A stretch of DNA of 64,000 nucleotides from Desulfosporosinus youngiae DSM 17734 (GCF_000244895.1 NZ_CM001441.1:1426001-1490000); one strand, 5' to 3'. Positions 15,522 to 25,813 are shown, numbered from the stretch's first letter. Notes: generated from the letters alone by a model not told the origin. Program-made: numbers and translations.

Positions 15522-16863
15522 ATGCTAATGAACAATAATTCTATGGGCAGAACTCTTGAAGAATGGAAATTGAAACATCCCTTACTTGCGGATCTGGTTT
15601 CTGCCCAAGAAGTCTTCTGGACAAATCCAGGGTACAAACCATCAAACAACCCTGTTCCCATCAAAGAGACAGAGATCCAGGAAGCGGAGACAAGGCTGAT
15701 CCGATTCGCTCCCTATATCGCCCAAGCCTTCCCGGAAACTCAACGTACCGGGGGATTCATTGAATCCCCTCTTATTCCTATCCCGAACATGCAAGGTTAC
15801 CTTGGTAAACGTTATAATATTGAAATTCCTGGTCATCTGTGGCTCAAATGTGATAGTCATCTCCCAATTTCCGGCTCGATCAAAGCTCGCGGCGGAATAT
15901 ACGAAGTCCTCAAGCATGCCGAAAGATTGGCTCTGGCTCATGGTTTGCTCAAACTCGATGACGACTGCTGTCTTAAATTCTTCGAAGTTTAGAGAATTCT
16001 TCTCCCGCTACTCCATCGCGGTCGGATCGACAGGGAATCTTGGCTTAAGTATCGGTGTGATTGGAGCGAAGCTCGGCTTTCGTGTCACCGTCCACATGTC
16101 CTCTGATGCGAAAGCCTGGAAAAAGGAACTTCTACGCTCCAAAGGAGTCCAGGTAATTGAATACACCTCAGATTACAGCAAAGCGGTCGAAGAGGGGAGA
16201 AGACAGGCTGAAAACGATCCCAGCTGCCACTTTGTCGATGACGAGAACTCCCGCGATCTGTTCCTGGGTTATGCTGTGGCCGCTTATCGTTTGAAAAATC
16301 AATTGGCTGAGTTAAAGATAGCAGTAGATTCTAATCACCCGCTCTTTGTTTATCTGCCCTGCGGTGTAGGAGGCGGGCCGGGAGGAGTAACTTATGGGCT
16401 GAAGCAAGTATTTAAACAAGATGTTCATTGTTTCTTCGCTGAGCCGACTCACTCTCCGTGTATGCTTTTAGGGCTTGCGACGGGTCTGCATGATCAAATA
16501 TCGGTTCAGGATATTGGTTTGGATAATAGGACAGAAGCTGATGGCTTAGCCGTAGGCAGGCCCTCTGGTTTCGTAGGAAAAGCGATCGAAACTTTGCTGA
16601 GCGGAGCCTGCACCATTAAAGACGAAGAGTTATTCGTATTGCTTCAGGCCTTAAGTAAAACCGAGAACCTCCGGCTTGAGCCGTCAGCACTTGCCGGAAT
16701 GCCCGGACCGGCAAGGTTGTTAAAAACCGAATCGGGACTGGAATATCTGAAGCGGTTTGATCTGGAGAAAAAAATGTCCCAAGCCAGCCATATTGTCTGG
16801 GGGACCGGGGGGAGCCTAGTTCCAAAAGAAATTATGGATCACTATCTGAACCGAATAGATTAG
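15522..16863 (+). pseudogene. dsdA: D-serine ammonia-lyase, frameshifted
   Basis: A PLP enzyme that deaminates D-serine to pyruvate. The first 148 codons include [14 protein letters not shown] with the PLP-binding Lys. At about 15966 the frame must shift by one to continue as [20 protein letters not shown], followed by [11 protein letters not shown] and GVGGGPGG. Known DsdA proteins read DDY at the break. Here GAC-T-GCT suggests loss of two bases from a Tyr codon. Without correction, translation stops after 156 residues. Both halves are otherwise intact and collinear to the end, so the lesion is recent or a sequencing error. Confidence 0.9.
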
Positions 16864-16998
16864 GCAATGATCATCCTCTTTTGCGATCCCCAATGGGTGA
16901 ACCTATGGAAAAAGGGGAATGGTATAGCTAATGCTTCAGGACGGAGAAGTTGACCTGTAATATAAATTAGTAACTTTTGGTATAAGGAGTTGGTGTTC

Positions 16999-17435
16999 AT
17001 GTCGCTGGGAAGGGTAAAAGAACAGCCAATAAAGAAAATCGACGGGAACTTAGAGAAAAACCAGACTCTGAAGAAGTGGTTTTAAAAGACCGGAAATTAA
17101 TCAGAGAAGAAGTCACCCAGAGACTTGTGTCCGGCTTAAAAACCCAAAACCTTCAGTATGACAATCTATTTAATGAAGAGAAGGCTCGTTTAAACAAGGA
17201 CTTTGATCTATTAAGTCTGCTTTATCATAGAATGTTTTTCTATAAGCTGAATGAAAAACTCTCAGGATTAGTATGCGATCATACCTTTCGTCTGAGTGAG
17301 CAGATACTTACACAGATGCAGTTCAAACGAGGAAAAATAAATGAAATTATAGAGATTTTCAAAAAGAATGGCGGGCATTGTGATTGTGAGGTTATTTATT
17401 ATGTGGAGAGTCAATTAATTGGCAACCAGGCCTGA
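16999..17435 (+). pseudogene. DUF2695-like protein with apparent 5' frameshift
   Basis: The C-terminal part (about 17076 onward) is a charged helical protein ending in KKNGGHCDCEVIYYV, the Cys-containing motif I associate with DUF2695. A strong ribosome binding site (AAGGAGT) and ATG at 16999 are in a different frame that ends after 28 codons. The other frame reads GKGKRTANKENRRELREKPD immediately downstream and continues into the protein. One missing base between about 17002 and 17020 would unite them. Alternatively translation starts at the GTG at 17076, giving 119 residues. Confidence 0.55.
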
Positions 17436-17507
17436 GTTCCTATTTTTAAGGTTCAAAGTTTTATTGGTTTCGTGTTATAATATGGAAAAGCCAAAGGGGA
17501 TGTCGAT

Positions 17508-18095
17508 ATGCCGTCTACTCCAAAAGGGTCGCCATTGTTATATAGCTATACAGACTACTTGACCTGGCCGGAAGACGAGCGCTGGGAACTGATTAACGGA
17601 GTTCCCTATAATATGACCCCGGCACCTACGCCAAAACATCAGGAGATTTTGGGAGAAATCTTTCGACTATTGGCTAACTGGCTCAAAGGAAAGAAATGCA
17701 AAGCCTATATGGCGCCATTTGATGTTCGGCTTGTTGAGTCCGAGACGATAGATTCAATGATAGATAAAGTGGTTCAGCCAGATATAACGGTTGTGTGTGA
17801 TCCACAAAAGATTGATGGGCGAGGGTGTTTAGGTATACCGGACATGATTATAGAGATACTCTCCCCTTCAACGTTTAAAAAAGATTTGGGAATAAAACTT
17901 GCTCTTTATGAAAGTTCAGGGGTTCAAGAGTATTGGGTGGTTCATCCCATGGATGAAACAGTCCTGGTATTCCAGATTCAGAACGGTCAGTATGGAAAAC
18001 CTACGGTCTATTCTGCCCCAGACATGATTCCGGTAGGGTTATTCGAAGGTTTTGTTATACCGCTGGAGTCCGTTTTCCGCGATGCATTGCTTTAA
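17508..18095 (+). CDS. Uma2-family (DUF820) putative endonuclease
   Basis: A 195-residue PD-(D/E)XK-fold protein. The family markers are visible: ERWELINGVPYNMTPAPTPKHQ near the N-terminus, QPDITVVCDP (catalytic Asp), IEILSPSTFKKDLGIKLALY with the Glu and Lys of the motif, and GVQEYWVVHP. Uma2 proteins are abundant in some bacteria but their biological role is unsettled. AAGGGGATG precedes the ATG. It stands alone and is followed by a terminator. Confidence 0.88.
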   Translation: MPSTPKGSPLLYSYTDYLTWPEDERWELINGVPYNMTPAPTPKHQEILGEIFRLLANWLKGKKCKAYMAPFDVRLVESETIDSMIDKVVQPDITVVCDPQKIDGRGCLGIPDMIIEILSPSTFKKDLGIKLALYESSGVQEYWVVHPMDETVLVFQIQNGQYGKPTVYSAPDMIPVGLFEGFVIPLESVFRDALL

Positions 18096-18107
18096 ATATG
18101 GCATTGC

Positions 18108-18139
18108 TGCACCCCACTTGGATGCATGGATGGGGTGCA
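18108..18139 (+). terminator. terminator after Uma2 gene
   Basis: TGCACCCCA and TGGGGTGCA form a 9-bp stem around a 14-base loop, followed by AATAATTATTTTTTC. Confidence 0.75.
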
Positions 18140-18238
18140 AATAATTATTTTTTCAAGATTAATCAAGCCCAAATGGGCATTTTTTTATTGAAATGCTGTA
18201 TTTCGGGAAAGATTTTAAATGGGGAGGAACACTTTTAA

Positions 18239-18955
18239 TTGGACCAACTGTGTATTAGAGATCAAATGATTCCGTATGAAGAACGACGGAGCGCACGTTA
18301 TCGAAGAGTTACGCTGACTATTCTTGAAGATCGTCTTCGCATTACAGCGCCTAAGAATGTATCCGCTAAGCAGCTAAAGGAATTATTACTTACCAAACAA
18401 GAGTGGATTTTAAAATCATGGCTCAAGAATCAAGACAGGCAGAAACCCCCAGCGGAGTATCACGACGGGCAGCAGTTTCTGTATCAAGGAGAAAACCTAG
18501 AGTTAAGAATTCAAAGGCATAAACGCAAAATGCTGAGAGTTTCTCCGGAAGGCCAGGTGCTGAGGGTTTATATACCTGAGGACTTGCCGGTGCAAGCCTG
18601 GGTTCCAAATATCCAGGCGGCGCTCATATCATGGTACAAAGATCAGGCACGCAAGGTGCTCCAGGACAAGCTTGATAAGCAGGCCAAGCGAATGGAAGTG
18701 ACCTTTCAGACCTTCCGACTGAAGGCACAAAAGACCCGCTGGGGGAGCTGTTCCAGCAAAAGAAACATTAACTTGAATTGGCGGATTATCATGGCTCCTG
18801 ATGAAGTAATCGATTATGTTATTATTCATGAATTAGCTCATTTGACCTATCTCAACCATTCCGTGCAGTTTTGGGAAAGGGTTGCCCAGTTTATGCCTGA
18901 GTACAAGCAGTGGAGGAAGTGGTTAAAGGATCATGGGCAGAAATTGTCAGTCTGA
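18239..18955 (+). CDS. YgjP-like (DUF45) zinc metallopeptidase
   Basis: A 238-residue SprT-like or M48-related metallopeptidase. The family signature WGSCSSKRNINLNWRI is followed by the zinc site IIHELAHLTYLNHSVQFW (HExxH plus a downstream His, about residues 196-214). In other genomes such proteins are often linked to restriction or housekeeping loci, and the substrate is unknown. The start is TTG with GGGGAGGA upstream. No earlier in-frame ATG exists. Confidence 0.88.
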   Translation: MDQLCIRDQMIPYEERRSARYRRVTLTILEDRLRITAPKNVSAKQLKELLLTKQEWILKSWLKNQDRQKPPAEYHDGQQFLYQGENLELRIQRHKRKMLRVSPEGQVLRVYIPEDLPVQAWVPNIQAALISWYKDQARKVLQDKLDKQAKRMEVTFQTFRLKAQKTRWGSCSSKRNINLNWRIIMAPDEVIDYVIIHELAHLTYLNHSVQFWERVAQFMPEYKQWRKWLKDHGQKLSV

Positions 18956-18980
18956 AAAAGAGCATAGATCATATTAGATT

Positions 18981-19124
18981 ATGTACAAAGGACCCTATAA
19001 GAAAATGGGGCCTGCTTATGAAGCAATGACCAAATGGGTGAATGAACAGTATAAAAACGAACGTCATTGGAAAATCCCGTATTATACCGAACCGACAAAA
19101 CTACACTTCAGGGAGAGTACTTAA
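18981..19124 (+). pseudogene. GyrI-like effector-binding domain fragment
   Basis: A 47-codon frame reading MYKGPYKKMGPAYEAMTKWV matches the mid-part of GyrI-like/AraC effector-binding domains, which continue further in intact proteins. Here a stop follows shortly, 2 bases before the next gene's ATG. It is probably a truncated remnant. Confidence 0.45.
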
Positions 19125-19125
19125 T

Positions 19126-19527
19126 ATGCGTCTATGGCATGAAAATCTGCTCTCGCTTTTGCCAAGGCAACAACTTTTGGGGCAGCACAGAGAATGTTGT
19201 GCCCTGCGCGGGAACAGCTGGGGAAAACCTCATTCCGTGGTTAATTATGTTTTTCGCTATTCCCGCGAGCGGCTCTGGACCTATCACATGCGGGTAATGT
19301 CCGAGATGCAGAGGCGCGGGTACATTCCTGACAGTTGTTGGCTTGATCCGGGATACCGGGGAAAATCAGCGCCGCGATTCGAGCCGGATCCTAGAGAACT
19401 TCAACGGCTGAAAGACGAGGAAAGTGGGATATCCTTTGTGTATCCCGAACATAACAATGAGTACCTTACTGAGTGTTTAGTAAACCTACGCGGTAAAGAG
19501 ATAATCATTTGCCCTGATACGGTTTGA
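19126..19527 (+). CDS. pyrimidine-dimer DNA glycosylase-like protein (TIGR02328 type)
   Basis: About 133 residues beginning MRLWHENLLSLLPRQQLLGQ, then HRECCALRGNSWGK and VNYVFRYSRERLWTYHMRVM. This strongly resembles the family related to phage T4 endonuclease V (Pyr_excise, PF03013) that is widespread in Firmicutes. Its repair activity is presumed, not shown by sequence. The start ATG 19126 has GGGAGAG 9 bases upstream. The in-frame ATG 28 codons earlier lies inside the GyrI-like remnant and has no ribosome binding site. Confidence 0.82.
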   Translation: MRLWHENLLSLLPRQQLLGQHRECCALRGNSWGKPHSVVNYVFRYSRERLWTYHMRVMSEMQRRGYIPDSCWLDPGYRGKSAPRFEPDPRELQRLKDEESGISFVYPEHNNEYLTECLVNLRGKEIIICPDTV

Positions 19528-19589
19528 ATTAGGGCTTCCGTTGATTGAAAGACTATCCTGGGTTACCCCGAAAAGAGCGGAGTAAACTT

Positions 19590-19628
19590 AAAACGAGGGT
19601 CAAATCTTAAAGATGCAACCCTCGTTTT
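19590..19628. terminator. bidirectional terminator
   Basis: AAAACGAGGGT and ACCCTCGTTTT form an 11-bp stem with A- and T-runs on both sides. It separates the convergent glycosylase-like and xpt genes. Confidence 0.8.
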
Positions 19629-19698
19629 CGGTATCTTTATCCAAATAGAATGTGGATCATCCTTATTCCAAAACTTGCCGGTCAAGAATGCGGAGCGT

Positions 19699-20271
19699 TT
19701 ACCTAAAAACTACCTGACCATCTTTAAAGGATTCAATGATGGCCAAAGACTCTAATTGCAGGCCCTTTTCTTCTATGAGCTTTCGGCCCTCTTGAAATGT
19801 TTTTTCTATAACGATACCCACTCCGGAGATTTCAGCGCCGCTCTGAGATAATAAACTATACAACCCCATAAGAGCACTTCCGCTCGCCAGAAAATCGTCG
19901 ATAATCAATACTTTATCACTGGGGCATAAAAAGCTCTTTGATATTTTTATAGTATATTCCTGATCTTTTGTATAAGAATAAACCTTAGCTTCGTAAACAT
20001 CTTGATTCATATTAAGACCTGCGTGTTTTTTTGCAAAAACAACAGGGACATTATTAAAATATTGAGCGGTGATACTAGCAATAGCAATACCGGAAGTTTC
20101 GAGGGTTACAATCTTTGTAACTTCTTTATTAGCAAATCTGCGCTTAAATTCTTTGCCTATTTCATTGAACAATGTAATATCTAATTGATGATTTAAAAAG
20201 TTATCAACTTTAATTATTCGATTTTCTACTATTTTTGCGTCTCTGCGAATTTTGTCCTTCAAGAGTTGCAT
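19699..20271 (-). CDS. xpt: xanthine phosphoribosyltransferase
   Basis: A purine salvage enzyme (xanthine plus PRPP to XMP), 190 residues, cytoplasmic. The PRPP-binding loop VLIIDDFLASGSALMGL (about 125-141) and the early TLETSGIAIA match Xpt rather than adenine phosphoribosyltransferase. The length matches the Bacillus enzyme. AAGGAG precedes the ATG. I looked for a purine riboswitch upstream and did not see its conserved core. The leader instead carries AT-rich repeats (CATTATAAA type) of unknown meaning. No xanthine permease gene adjoins it. Confidence 0.93.
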   Translation of the reverse strand: MQLLKDKIRRDAKIVENRIIKVDNFLNHQLDITLFNEIGKEFKRRFANKEVTKIVTLETSGIAIASITAQYFNNVPVVFAKKHAGLNMNQDVYEAKVYSYTKDQEYTIKISKSFLCPSDKVLIIDDFLASGSALMGLYSLLSQSGAEISGVGIVIEKTFQEGRKLIEEKGLQLESLAIIESFKDGQVVFR

Positions 20272-20506
20272 GTGATAAATACTCCTTCCTGATTATAAAC
20301 CATTATAAAATTATAAAACATTATAAAGCCGACTGAAAATCAGATCATAAAATTAAAACACTATGAAAACAGTATGAAAAGGTATAATGTATAGGATATC
20401 GCGATAATCCTAAAAAATCAATGAAAATATTTTCTTCTTGTAGGCATTTAAATGGTTTTTAGATATCTCATTCATCTAGCGTATACTTAATATCGCTTTA
20501 TGGCGA

Positions 20507-20535
20507 TTGACAACCAGGCAAATCTGGACTATAGT
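20507..20535 (+). promoter_or_regulatory. sigma-A promoter of trpBA
   Basis: TTGACA (20507-20512), a 17-base spacer and TATAGT (20530-20535) are positioned to start the T-box leader near 20542. Confidence 0.75.
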
Positions 20536-20540
20536 ATTAA

Positions 20541-20820
20541 AAACATAATAAAACCGTTGAGCAAGAGAAGTACGAAGGATCGGGTATATCCAGAGAGCTG
20601 TAAATGGTGTGATGCAGCAGTACAGATTTTTCCGAATGGACTTGCGAGGGCAGCTTGAAACTGTGATACAGGAGTAGACGCTGACGGGAACCCTGTCCGT
20701 TATCAGTGGGGTGCATATGATGGTATGCAAAATGAGTGGGCGGTTTTTATCGTCAATTTGGGTGGTAACGCAGAAGTTATAAGCTTTTGTCCCTTTAGGG
20801 GGATAAAGGCTTTTTTATTT
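20541..20820 (+). promoter_or_regulatory. tryptophan T-box leader (UGG specifier)
   Basis: A tRNA-sensing leader upstream of trpB. The loop E/AGTA motif (AGAAGTACGAAGG) and a 3' strand CCGAATGGAC place TGG, the Trp codon, at 20637-20639 in the specifier position. The T-box sequence TTTGGGTGGTAACG lies at 20757-20770. The intrinsic terminator (20783-20810, GCTTTTGTCCC paired with GGGGGATAAAGGC, then T6) follows at once. Uncharged tRNA-Trp should favour the antiterminator and switch trpBA on. Confidence 0.88.
20783..20810 (+). terminator. T-box terminator
   Basis: An 11-bp stem with loop TTTA followed by TTTTTTATTTTT. It competes with the antiterminator that includes the GGGTGG bulge just upstream. 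Confidence 0.85.
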
Positions 20821-20840
20821 TTAAAAAAGGAGATGTGTTT

Positions 20841-22025
20841 ATGTCAAAAGGACGGTTCGGAATTCATGGCGGGCAATATATTCCAGAGACACTCATGAAT
20901 GCAGTGATCGAGTTGGAAGACTCGTATAACCGCTGCAAAAACGATCCTGAGTTTAAGCAAGAATTGGAGGATCTCCTCAATAATTATGCGGGTCGGCCTT
21001 CTCTGCTCTATTATGCGGAAAAGATGACCAAAGACCTCGGTGGTGCGAAGATTTATCTTAAGCGGGAAGATCTCAATCATACCGGCTCGCACAAGATTAA
21101 CAACGTTCTCGGCCAGGTTCTCCTGGCTAAACGAATGGGCAAGACCCGCGTGATCGCGGAGACCGGCGCGGGGCAGCATGGAGTTGCCACTGCCACTGCT
21201 GCAGCTCTTATGGGGATGAAATGCGAGATTTACATGGGAAAAGAGGATACAGACCGCCAGGCGCTCAATGTCTATCGCATGGAGCTGCTGGGTGCTAAGG
21301 TGCATTCCGTGACGAGCGGTACGCAAACCCTCAAAGATGCGGTGAACGAAACGATGCGAGAATGGACGGCGCGGGTGGAAGATACTCATTATGTACTCGG
21401 TTCAGTTATGGGGCCGCATCCGTTTCCAATCATTGTGCGTGACTTTCAGAGCGTCATCGGGCGCGAAGTCAAACAACAGATGCTGCAAAAGGAAGGCAGG
21501 CTGCCTGACGCGCTTATAGCCTGCGTTGGCGGCGGCAGCAACGCCATGGGATTATTTTATGATTTTATCGGAGATTCAGGGGTTCGTCTAATTGGCTGTG
21601 AGGCAGCCGGGCTTGGAGTCGATACAGATAAGACCGCCGCTACCATGGCAACCGGAACCGTTGGTATCTTCCATGGAATGAAGTCATATTTCTGCCAGGA
21701 TCAATATGGTCAGATTGCGCCGGTCTATTCCATTTCGGCGGGACTTGACTATCCCGGGGTGGGTCCTGAACATGCTAATCTGCATGATATTGGACGGGCG
21801 GAATATGTGCCGGTCAATGATGATGAAGCAGTGGAGGGATTCGAATACCTCTCGCGTATGGAGGGAATTATTCCGGCCATCGAAAGTGCACACGCCGTTG
21901 CTTACGCAAGAAAACTTGCGCCTGCAATGGGCAAAGACCAAATTATGGTCATAAATCTTTCTGGCAGAGGAGATAAAGATGTCGCTGCAATAGCGCGTTA
22001 CAGAGGGGGAGAGATCTATGAGTAA
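20841..22025 (+). CDS. trpB: tryptophan synthase beta subunit
   Basis: Joins indole and serine to give tryptophan with PLP. It is 394 residues, the TrpB1 size. The N-terminus [16 protein letters not shown], the PLP-lysine segment [14 protein letters not shown] (about residue 84) and the phosphate-binding GGGSNAMG (about 230) are all present. The start is ATG 20841 with AAGGAGA upstream. A GTG two codons earlier overlaps the site. It overlaps trpA by 8 bases and is controlled by the Trp T-box. It lies 20 kb from trpF, so the trp pathway genes are split. Confidence 0.96.
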   Translation: MSKGRFGIHGGQYIPETLMNAVIELEDSYNRCKNDPEFKQELEDLLNNYAGRPSLLYYAEKMTKDLGGAKIYLKREDLNHTGSHKINNVLGQVLLAKRMGKTRVIAETGAGQHGVATATAAALMGMKCEIYMGKEDTDRQALNVYRMELLGAKVHSVTSGTQTLKDAVNETMREWTARVEDTHYVLGSVMGPHPFPIIVRDFQSVIGREVKQQMLQKEGRLPDALIACVGGGSNAMGLFYDFIGDSGVRLIGCEAAGLGVDTDKTAATMATGTVGIFHGMKSYFCQDQYGQIAPVYSISAGLDYPGVGPEHANLHDIGRAEYVPVNDDEAVEGFEYLSRMEGIIPAIESAHAVAYARKLAPAMGKDQIMVINLSGRGDKDVAAIARYRGGEIYE

Positions 22026-22821
22026 AGTGCAACAGGCATTTGCCAAGGGTAAGGCGTTTATTCCATTTATCACGGCGGGCGACCCAAGCCTGGAAATCAC
22101 TGAACAATTGGTGATAAAGATGGCAGAGGAAGGCGCGGACCTGATCGAACTGGGCATTCCCTTTTCCGATCCGATTGCGGAGGGGCTTGTTATTCAGAGA
22201 GCAGATGAGCGTGCGTTGTCCGGCGGGGCAACCACCGACAAGATCTTTGATATGGTGCGGCGTGTCCGCAGGGTATGCAAGGTTCCATTGGCGTTTATGA
22301 CCTATATGAACCCGATCTTTACCTATGGTACTGAGCGATTTATGCAAAACTGTCAGGAGACAGGTATTGATGCAGTGATTGTTCCTGACGTTCCCTTTGA
22401 AGAAAAAGATGAACTTAGGCCTTTTTCTTTAAACTATGGTGTTGACTTGATCTCCCTGATCGCGCCGACCTCTCAGGATCGCATTCGCATGATTGCCAGT
22501 GAGGCCCAGGGATTTGTTTATTGCGTATCCTCCATGGGCGTAACCGGCGTGCGGCAGGAAATCAGTTCCGATGTGGAAGAAATGGTTAAGCTTGTTAAAC
22601 AGGCAAGGGATATTCCTTGTGCCGTTGGCTTTGGTATCTCCACGCCTGAACAAGCGGCGAGGATGGTTCAGTTTTCTGACGGCGCTATTGTGGGAAGCGC
22701 CATTGTAAAGATCGTTGAGCAATATGGTGCAGACTGTGTGCCTTATGTAGCGGAGTATGTGCGAAGGATGAAGCAAGCGGTTACGGAACCGAGCCATGAA
22801 GCAAGTAATGACTCTAACTAA
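22018..22821 (+). CDS. trpA: tryptophan synthase alpha subunit
   Basis: Cleaves indole-3-glycerol phosphate and channels indole to TrpB. It is 267 residues. The catalytic Glu lies in [11 protein letters not shown] (about residue 45-55), and the catalytic Asp falls in the [23 protein letters not shown] region. The C-terminal phosphate site is [11 protein letters not shown] and VGSAIV. Its start is inside the 3' end of trpB, giving translational coupling. No clear terminator is seen after it. The 258 bases before icd contain only a promoter-like region and a CCTAGT triplet repeat. Confidence 0.96.
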   Translation: MSKVQQAFAKGKAFIPFITAGDPSLEITEQLVIKMAEEGADLIELGIPFSDPIAEGLVIQRADERALSGGATTDKIFDMVRRVRRVCKVPLAFMTYMNPIFTYGTERFMQNCQETGIDAVIVPDVPFEEKDELRPFSLNYGVDLISLIAPTSQDRIRMIASEAQGFVYCVSSMGVTGVRQEISSDVEEMVKLVKQARDIPCAVGFGISTPEQAARMVQFSDGAIVGSAIVKIVEQYGADCVPYVAEYVRRMKQAVTEPSHEASNDSN

Positions 22822-23025
22822 GTTTAGCCTCCAAGCAGTTGCCTCTTGATAAGAATAATAAGGGTTTTACTGGACAAAGCTAATTAATAATACGGGAATA
22901 ATGCCTAATGCCTCTAATGTCAATGATAGACAGTTATGACAAAATTCTTGTATACTTACGAAACAAGCCTAAATGAAAAGGAGAATATCTATATTTGTCG
23001 AAGTATATAAGATCAGATTTTAGGA

Positions 23026-23043
23026 CCTAGTCCTAGTCCTAGT
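23026..23043. repeat. three tandem CCTAGT hexamers
   Basis: CCTAGT is repeated three times just upstream of the icd ribosome binding site, followed by TATTCTAGGAGG. The function is unknown and chance is possible. Confidence 0.5.
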
Positions 23044-23079
23044 TATTCTAGGAGGCATCACTAAGGAGGAAACGGAATC

Positions 23080-24291
23080 GTGCAGAAAATTCAAATGAAT
23101 GTCCCATTAGTTGAAATGGATGGAGACGAGATGACTCGAATCATCTGGAAATCCATTAAAGAAATCTTGCTCCTGCCCTATATTGACTTAAAAACAGAGT
23201 ATTATGATCTGGGACTCCAGAAACGGGATGAGACAAACGATCAAATCACCATCGATGCTGCTATGGCTAACAAGAACTATGGGGTAGCGGTTAAATGTGC
23301 GACGATTACACCCAATGCTCAGCGGGTGGAAGAATATAAGCTTAAGCAGATGTGGAAAAGCCCTAATGGTACCATTCGGGCGATTCTTGATGGAACTGTT
23401 TTTCGTGCGCCAATCATTGCCAAGGGCATTCAGCCTTTAATACCTACCTGGAAAAAACCGATTACGATAGCACGTCACGCTTATGGCGATCTTTATAGAA
23501 ATGTTGAATATAGAGTTGGTGAGCCTGGTAAGGCAGAGCTTGTCTTTACCAATGAAAAAGGGGAAGAATCCCGGCAGACAATTTTTGAATTTCAGGGAAA
23601 GGGCATTCTCATGGGAATGCACAATCTGGACCGCTCTATTGAAAGTTTTGCCCGCTCTTGTTTTAATTACGCCCTTGAAGTAAAGCAGGATTTATGGTTC
23701 TCTACTAAAGATACGATTTCTAAACAATACGATCATAGGTTTAAGGATGTTTTCCAGGAGATTTATGATCAAGAGTACAAAGCCCGTTTTGAGGAAGCAA
23801 ACATTGAATACTTCTATACGCTGATTGATGACGCCGTCGCCCGGGTTATCCGCTCCGATGGAGGATATATATGGGCCTGCAAAAACTATGACGGGGATGT
23901 CATGTCAGACATGGTGGCTACGGCCTTCGGCAGTTTGGCAATGATGACCTCAGTATTAGTGTCACCGGAAGGTAATTTCGAGTTTGAAGCTGCCCATGGT
24001 ACAGTTACACGGCACTATTATAAACACCTTAAAGGAGAAGAAACCTCGACGAATTCCATGGCCACCATATTTGCTTGGACAGGTGCCTTAAAAAAACGCG
24101 GAGAGCTCGATGGGATCAATGAGTTGGTTGAGTTTGCGGATCAATTAGAGGCTGCTTCCTTAAAAACCATTGAGGCGGGAATTATGACAAAAGATCTGGC
24201 TCTCATTTCAGATCTTCCGGATAAGAAAACGGTTAGTACGGAACAATTTCTTATAGAAATTAAGAAGACTCTTGACAATATGCGCCAATAA
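23080..24291 (+). CDS. icd: NADP-dependent isocitrate dehydrogenase
   Basis: Oxidatively decarboxylates isocitrate to 2-oxoglutarate. It has 403 residues and is of the homodimeric type more like eukaryotic cytosolic enzymes than E. coli Icd: [13 protein letters not shown] at the N-terminus, [20 protein letters not shown] with substrate residues, [20 protein letters not shown] and [15 protein letters not shown]. The GTG start has AAGGAGGA 9 bases upstream. It is monocistronic and ends in a good terminator. It supplies glutamate precursor in an anaerobe that may run a partial TCA route. Confidence 0.95.
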   Translation: MQKIQMNVPLVEMDGDEMTRIIWKSIKEILLLPYIDLKTEYYDLGLQKRDETNDQITIDAAMANKNYGVAVKCATITPNAQRVEEYKLKQMWKSPNGTIRAILDGTVFRAPIIAKGIQPLIPTWKKPITIARHAYGDLYRNVEYRVGEPGKAELVFTNEKGEESRQTIFEFQGKGILMGMHNLDRSIESFARSCFNYALEVKQDLWFSTKDTISKQYDHRFKDVFQEIYDQEYKARFEEANIEYFYTLIDDAVARVIRSDGGYIWACKNYDGDVMSDMVATAFGSLAMMTSVLVSPEGNFEFEAAHGTVTRHYYKHLKGEETSTNSMATIFAWTGALKKRGELDGINELVEFADQLEAASLKTIEAGIMTKDLALISDLPDKKTVSTEQFLIEIKKTLDNMRQ

Positions 24292-24296
24292 TAATG

Positions 24297-24331
24297 AGCC
24301 GGCTAAAGTGTTTGAAATGCTTTAGCCGGCT
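24297..24331 (+). terminator. icd terminator
   Basis: AGCCGGCTAAAG and CTTTAGCCGGCT form a 12-bp stem with an 11-base loop, then TCTG. The T-run is short but the stem is strong. Confidence 0.75.
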
Positions 24332-24465
24332 TCTGAATTTAGGTTAGGATTCTATGCTTGAACATGGGATTAAAATTGTATAACTGAGGGTAAAGATGTT
24401 AGAATGCTTTTGAGGCTGTTAATGGGTAAGAGATGTTATATAAATCGCAGCCGAGGAGGGTATTG

Positions 24466-25713
24466 ATGATCGAATTTATCATGGATTGGTTTATTGGCTA
24501 TGGCATTAATGAGGGTACGGCAAGAAACCTTGCCGCCGGAATATTATTGCTGATTATCGTTCTGCTCAGTCTAATTGTCAATTTTATCACCAAAAAAATT
24601 GTCCTCAGGGCCCTTTCTCATATCATCAGCAATAATAAGGTCAAGTGGGACGATGTCATGTATGAAAAAAACGTTTTTCATAAACTATCCCACATTGTTC
24701 CGGCCCTGATTATTTATTCGTTTGCTCCGGCATTTCCGGAGAAGATAGGCCTTGTTATTCAGAGATTTTCATCAGCTTACATAATTCTGGCCGGGATTTT
24801 TGTTATGGATGCCTTATTGAATTCGGTAGACGATATTTATAGAACCTATGAGGTCTCCAAAAATAAACCAATTAAAGGATATCTTCAGGTAGCCAAGATT
24901 TTTGTCTATATCATCGGCGGAATCCTAATGATTGCCACGATCATCGGAAAGAGTCCATTATTGCTGCTAAGCGGTATTGGAGCCTTAACAGCAGTTTTGC
25001 TGCTGGTATTCAAAGATTCACTGTTAGGTTTGGTTGCCGGTATCCAATTGTCTTCAAATGACATGGTCCGCCTGGATGACTGGATTGAAATGCCTAAATA
25101 CGGCGCAAACGGGACTGTGATTGATATATCTCTGAATACGGTTAAAGTTGAGAACTTTGATAAGACGATTACGACCATCCCCACCTATGCACTCGTCTCA
25201 GATTCCTTTAAAAACTGGCGCGGCATGACCCAGTCCGGCGGCAGAAGAATCAATCGTTCTATCTATATAGACACTACCAGTATTGATTTTTGTACGGAAG
25301 AAATGTTGGACCAGTTCGAAAAAATTCATTATCTGACGGACTATATAAGGAATAAGAAACAAGAAATAGCCTTATACAATTTAGAGAATCAGATCGATAC
25401 AAATCACCCGGTTAATGGCAGGCGCCTTACAAACCTGGGCACCTTCAGAGCCTATATCCAGAGTTATCTGAAAAACCATCCCAAGATATATGGAGAAATG
25501 GTCCAGATGGTGAGACAATTGCCTCCGGGAGAACACGGGATCCCTCTGGAGATTTACGTCTTTACCAATGATACGGTTTGGGTCAATTATGAAAGCATAC
25601 AATCAGATATTTTCGATCATATATTGGCTGTTGTTCCTCAATTTGGCCTGCGGGTTTTCCAGAAACCCACTGGCTATGATTTTAGATGCTCTTTAAGCAG
25701 TCTAAGAGATTAA
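24466..25713 (+). CDS. MscS-family mechanosensitive channel (YbdG-like)
   Basis: A 415-residue membrane channel that should open on hypo-osmotic shock. It has about five hydrophobic helices in the first 190 residues, and the pore-lining region PLLLLSGIGALTAVLLLVFK precedes DSLLGLVAGIQLSSNDMVRL, the MscS signature. A beta domain follows with TVIDISLNTVKVENFDKTIT and NWRGMTQSGGRRI, the latter typical of the longer YbdG/MscM branch. The start is ATG 24466 with GAGGAGGG 5 bases upstream. An earlier in-frame ATG lacks one. Confidence 0.9.
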   Translation: MIEFIMDWFIGYGINEGTARNLAAGILLLIIVLLSLIVNFITKKIVLRALSHIISNNKVKWDDVMYEKNVFHKLSHIVPALIIYSFAPAFPEKIGLVIQRFSSAYIILAGIFVMDALLNSVDDIYRTYEVSKNKPIKGYLQVAKIFVYIIGGILMIATIIGKSPLLLLSGIGALTAVLLLVFKDSLLGLVAGIQLSSNDMVRLDDWIEMPKYGANGTVIDISLNTVKVENFDKTITTIPTYALVSDSFKNWRGMTQSGGRRINRSIYIDTTSIDFCTEEMLDQFEKIHYLTDYIRNKKQEIALYNLENQIDTNHPVNGRRLTNLGTFRAYIQSYLKNHPKIYGEMVQMVRQLPPGEHGIPLEIYVFTNDTVWVNYESIQSDIFDHILAVVPQFGLRVFQKPTGYDFRCSLSSLRD

Positions 25714-25730
25714 TAATCGGAAAGTTGGCA

Positions 25731-25771
25731 GGGGCTGGGATAAAACTTGGTGATCGTTTTATCCCAGCCCC
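25731..25771. terminator. bidirectional terminator with AAAACTTGGTGATCGTTTT core
   Basis: GGGGCTGGGATAAAAC and its exact complement surround TTGGTGATC. It sits between the convergent channel and UxaA genes. The core and the trailing CGCTTTC recur at 28460-28500 with a different outer stem. Confidence 0.85.
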
Positions 25772-25813
25772 GCTTTCATCATCATTATCGGTATTATAAT
25801 GAAGAAAATGGTA

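Noticed and set aside
20272-20506. possible purine riboswitch upstream of xpt
   Set aside because: The conserved purine aptamer core was not found on the minus strand. Only AT-rich short repeats are present.
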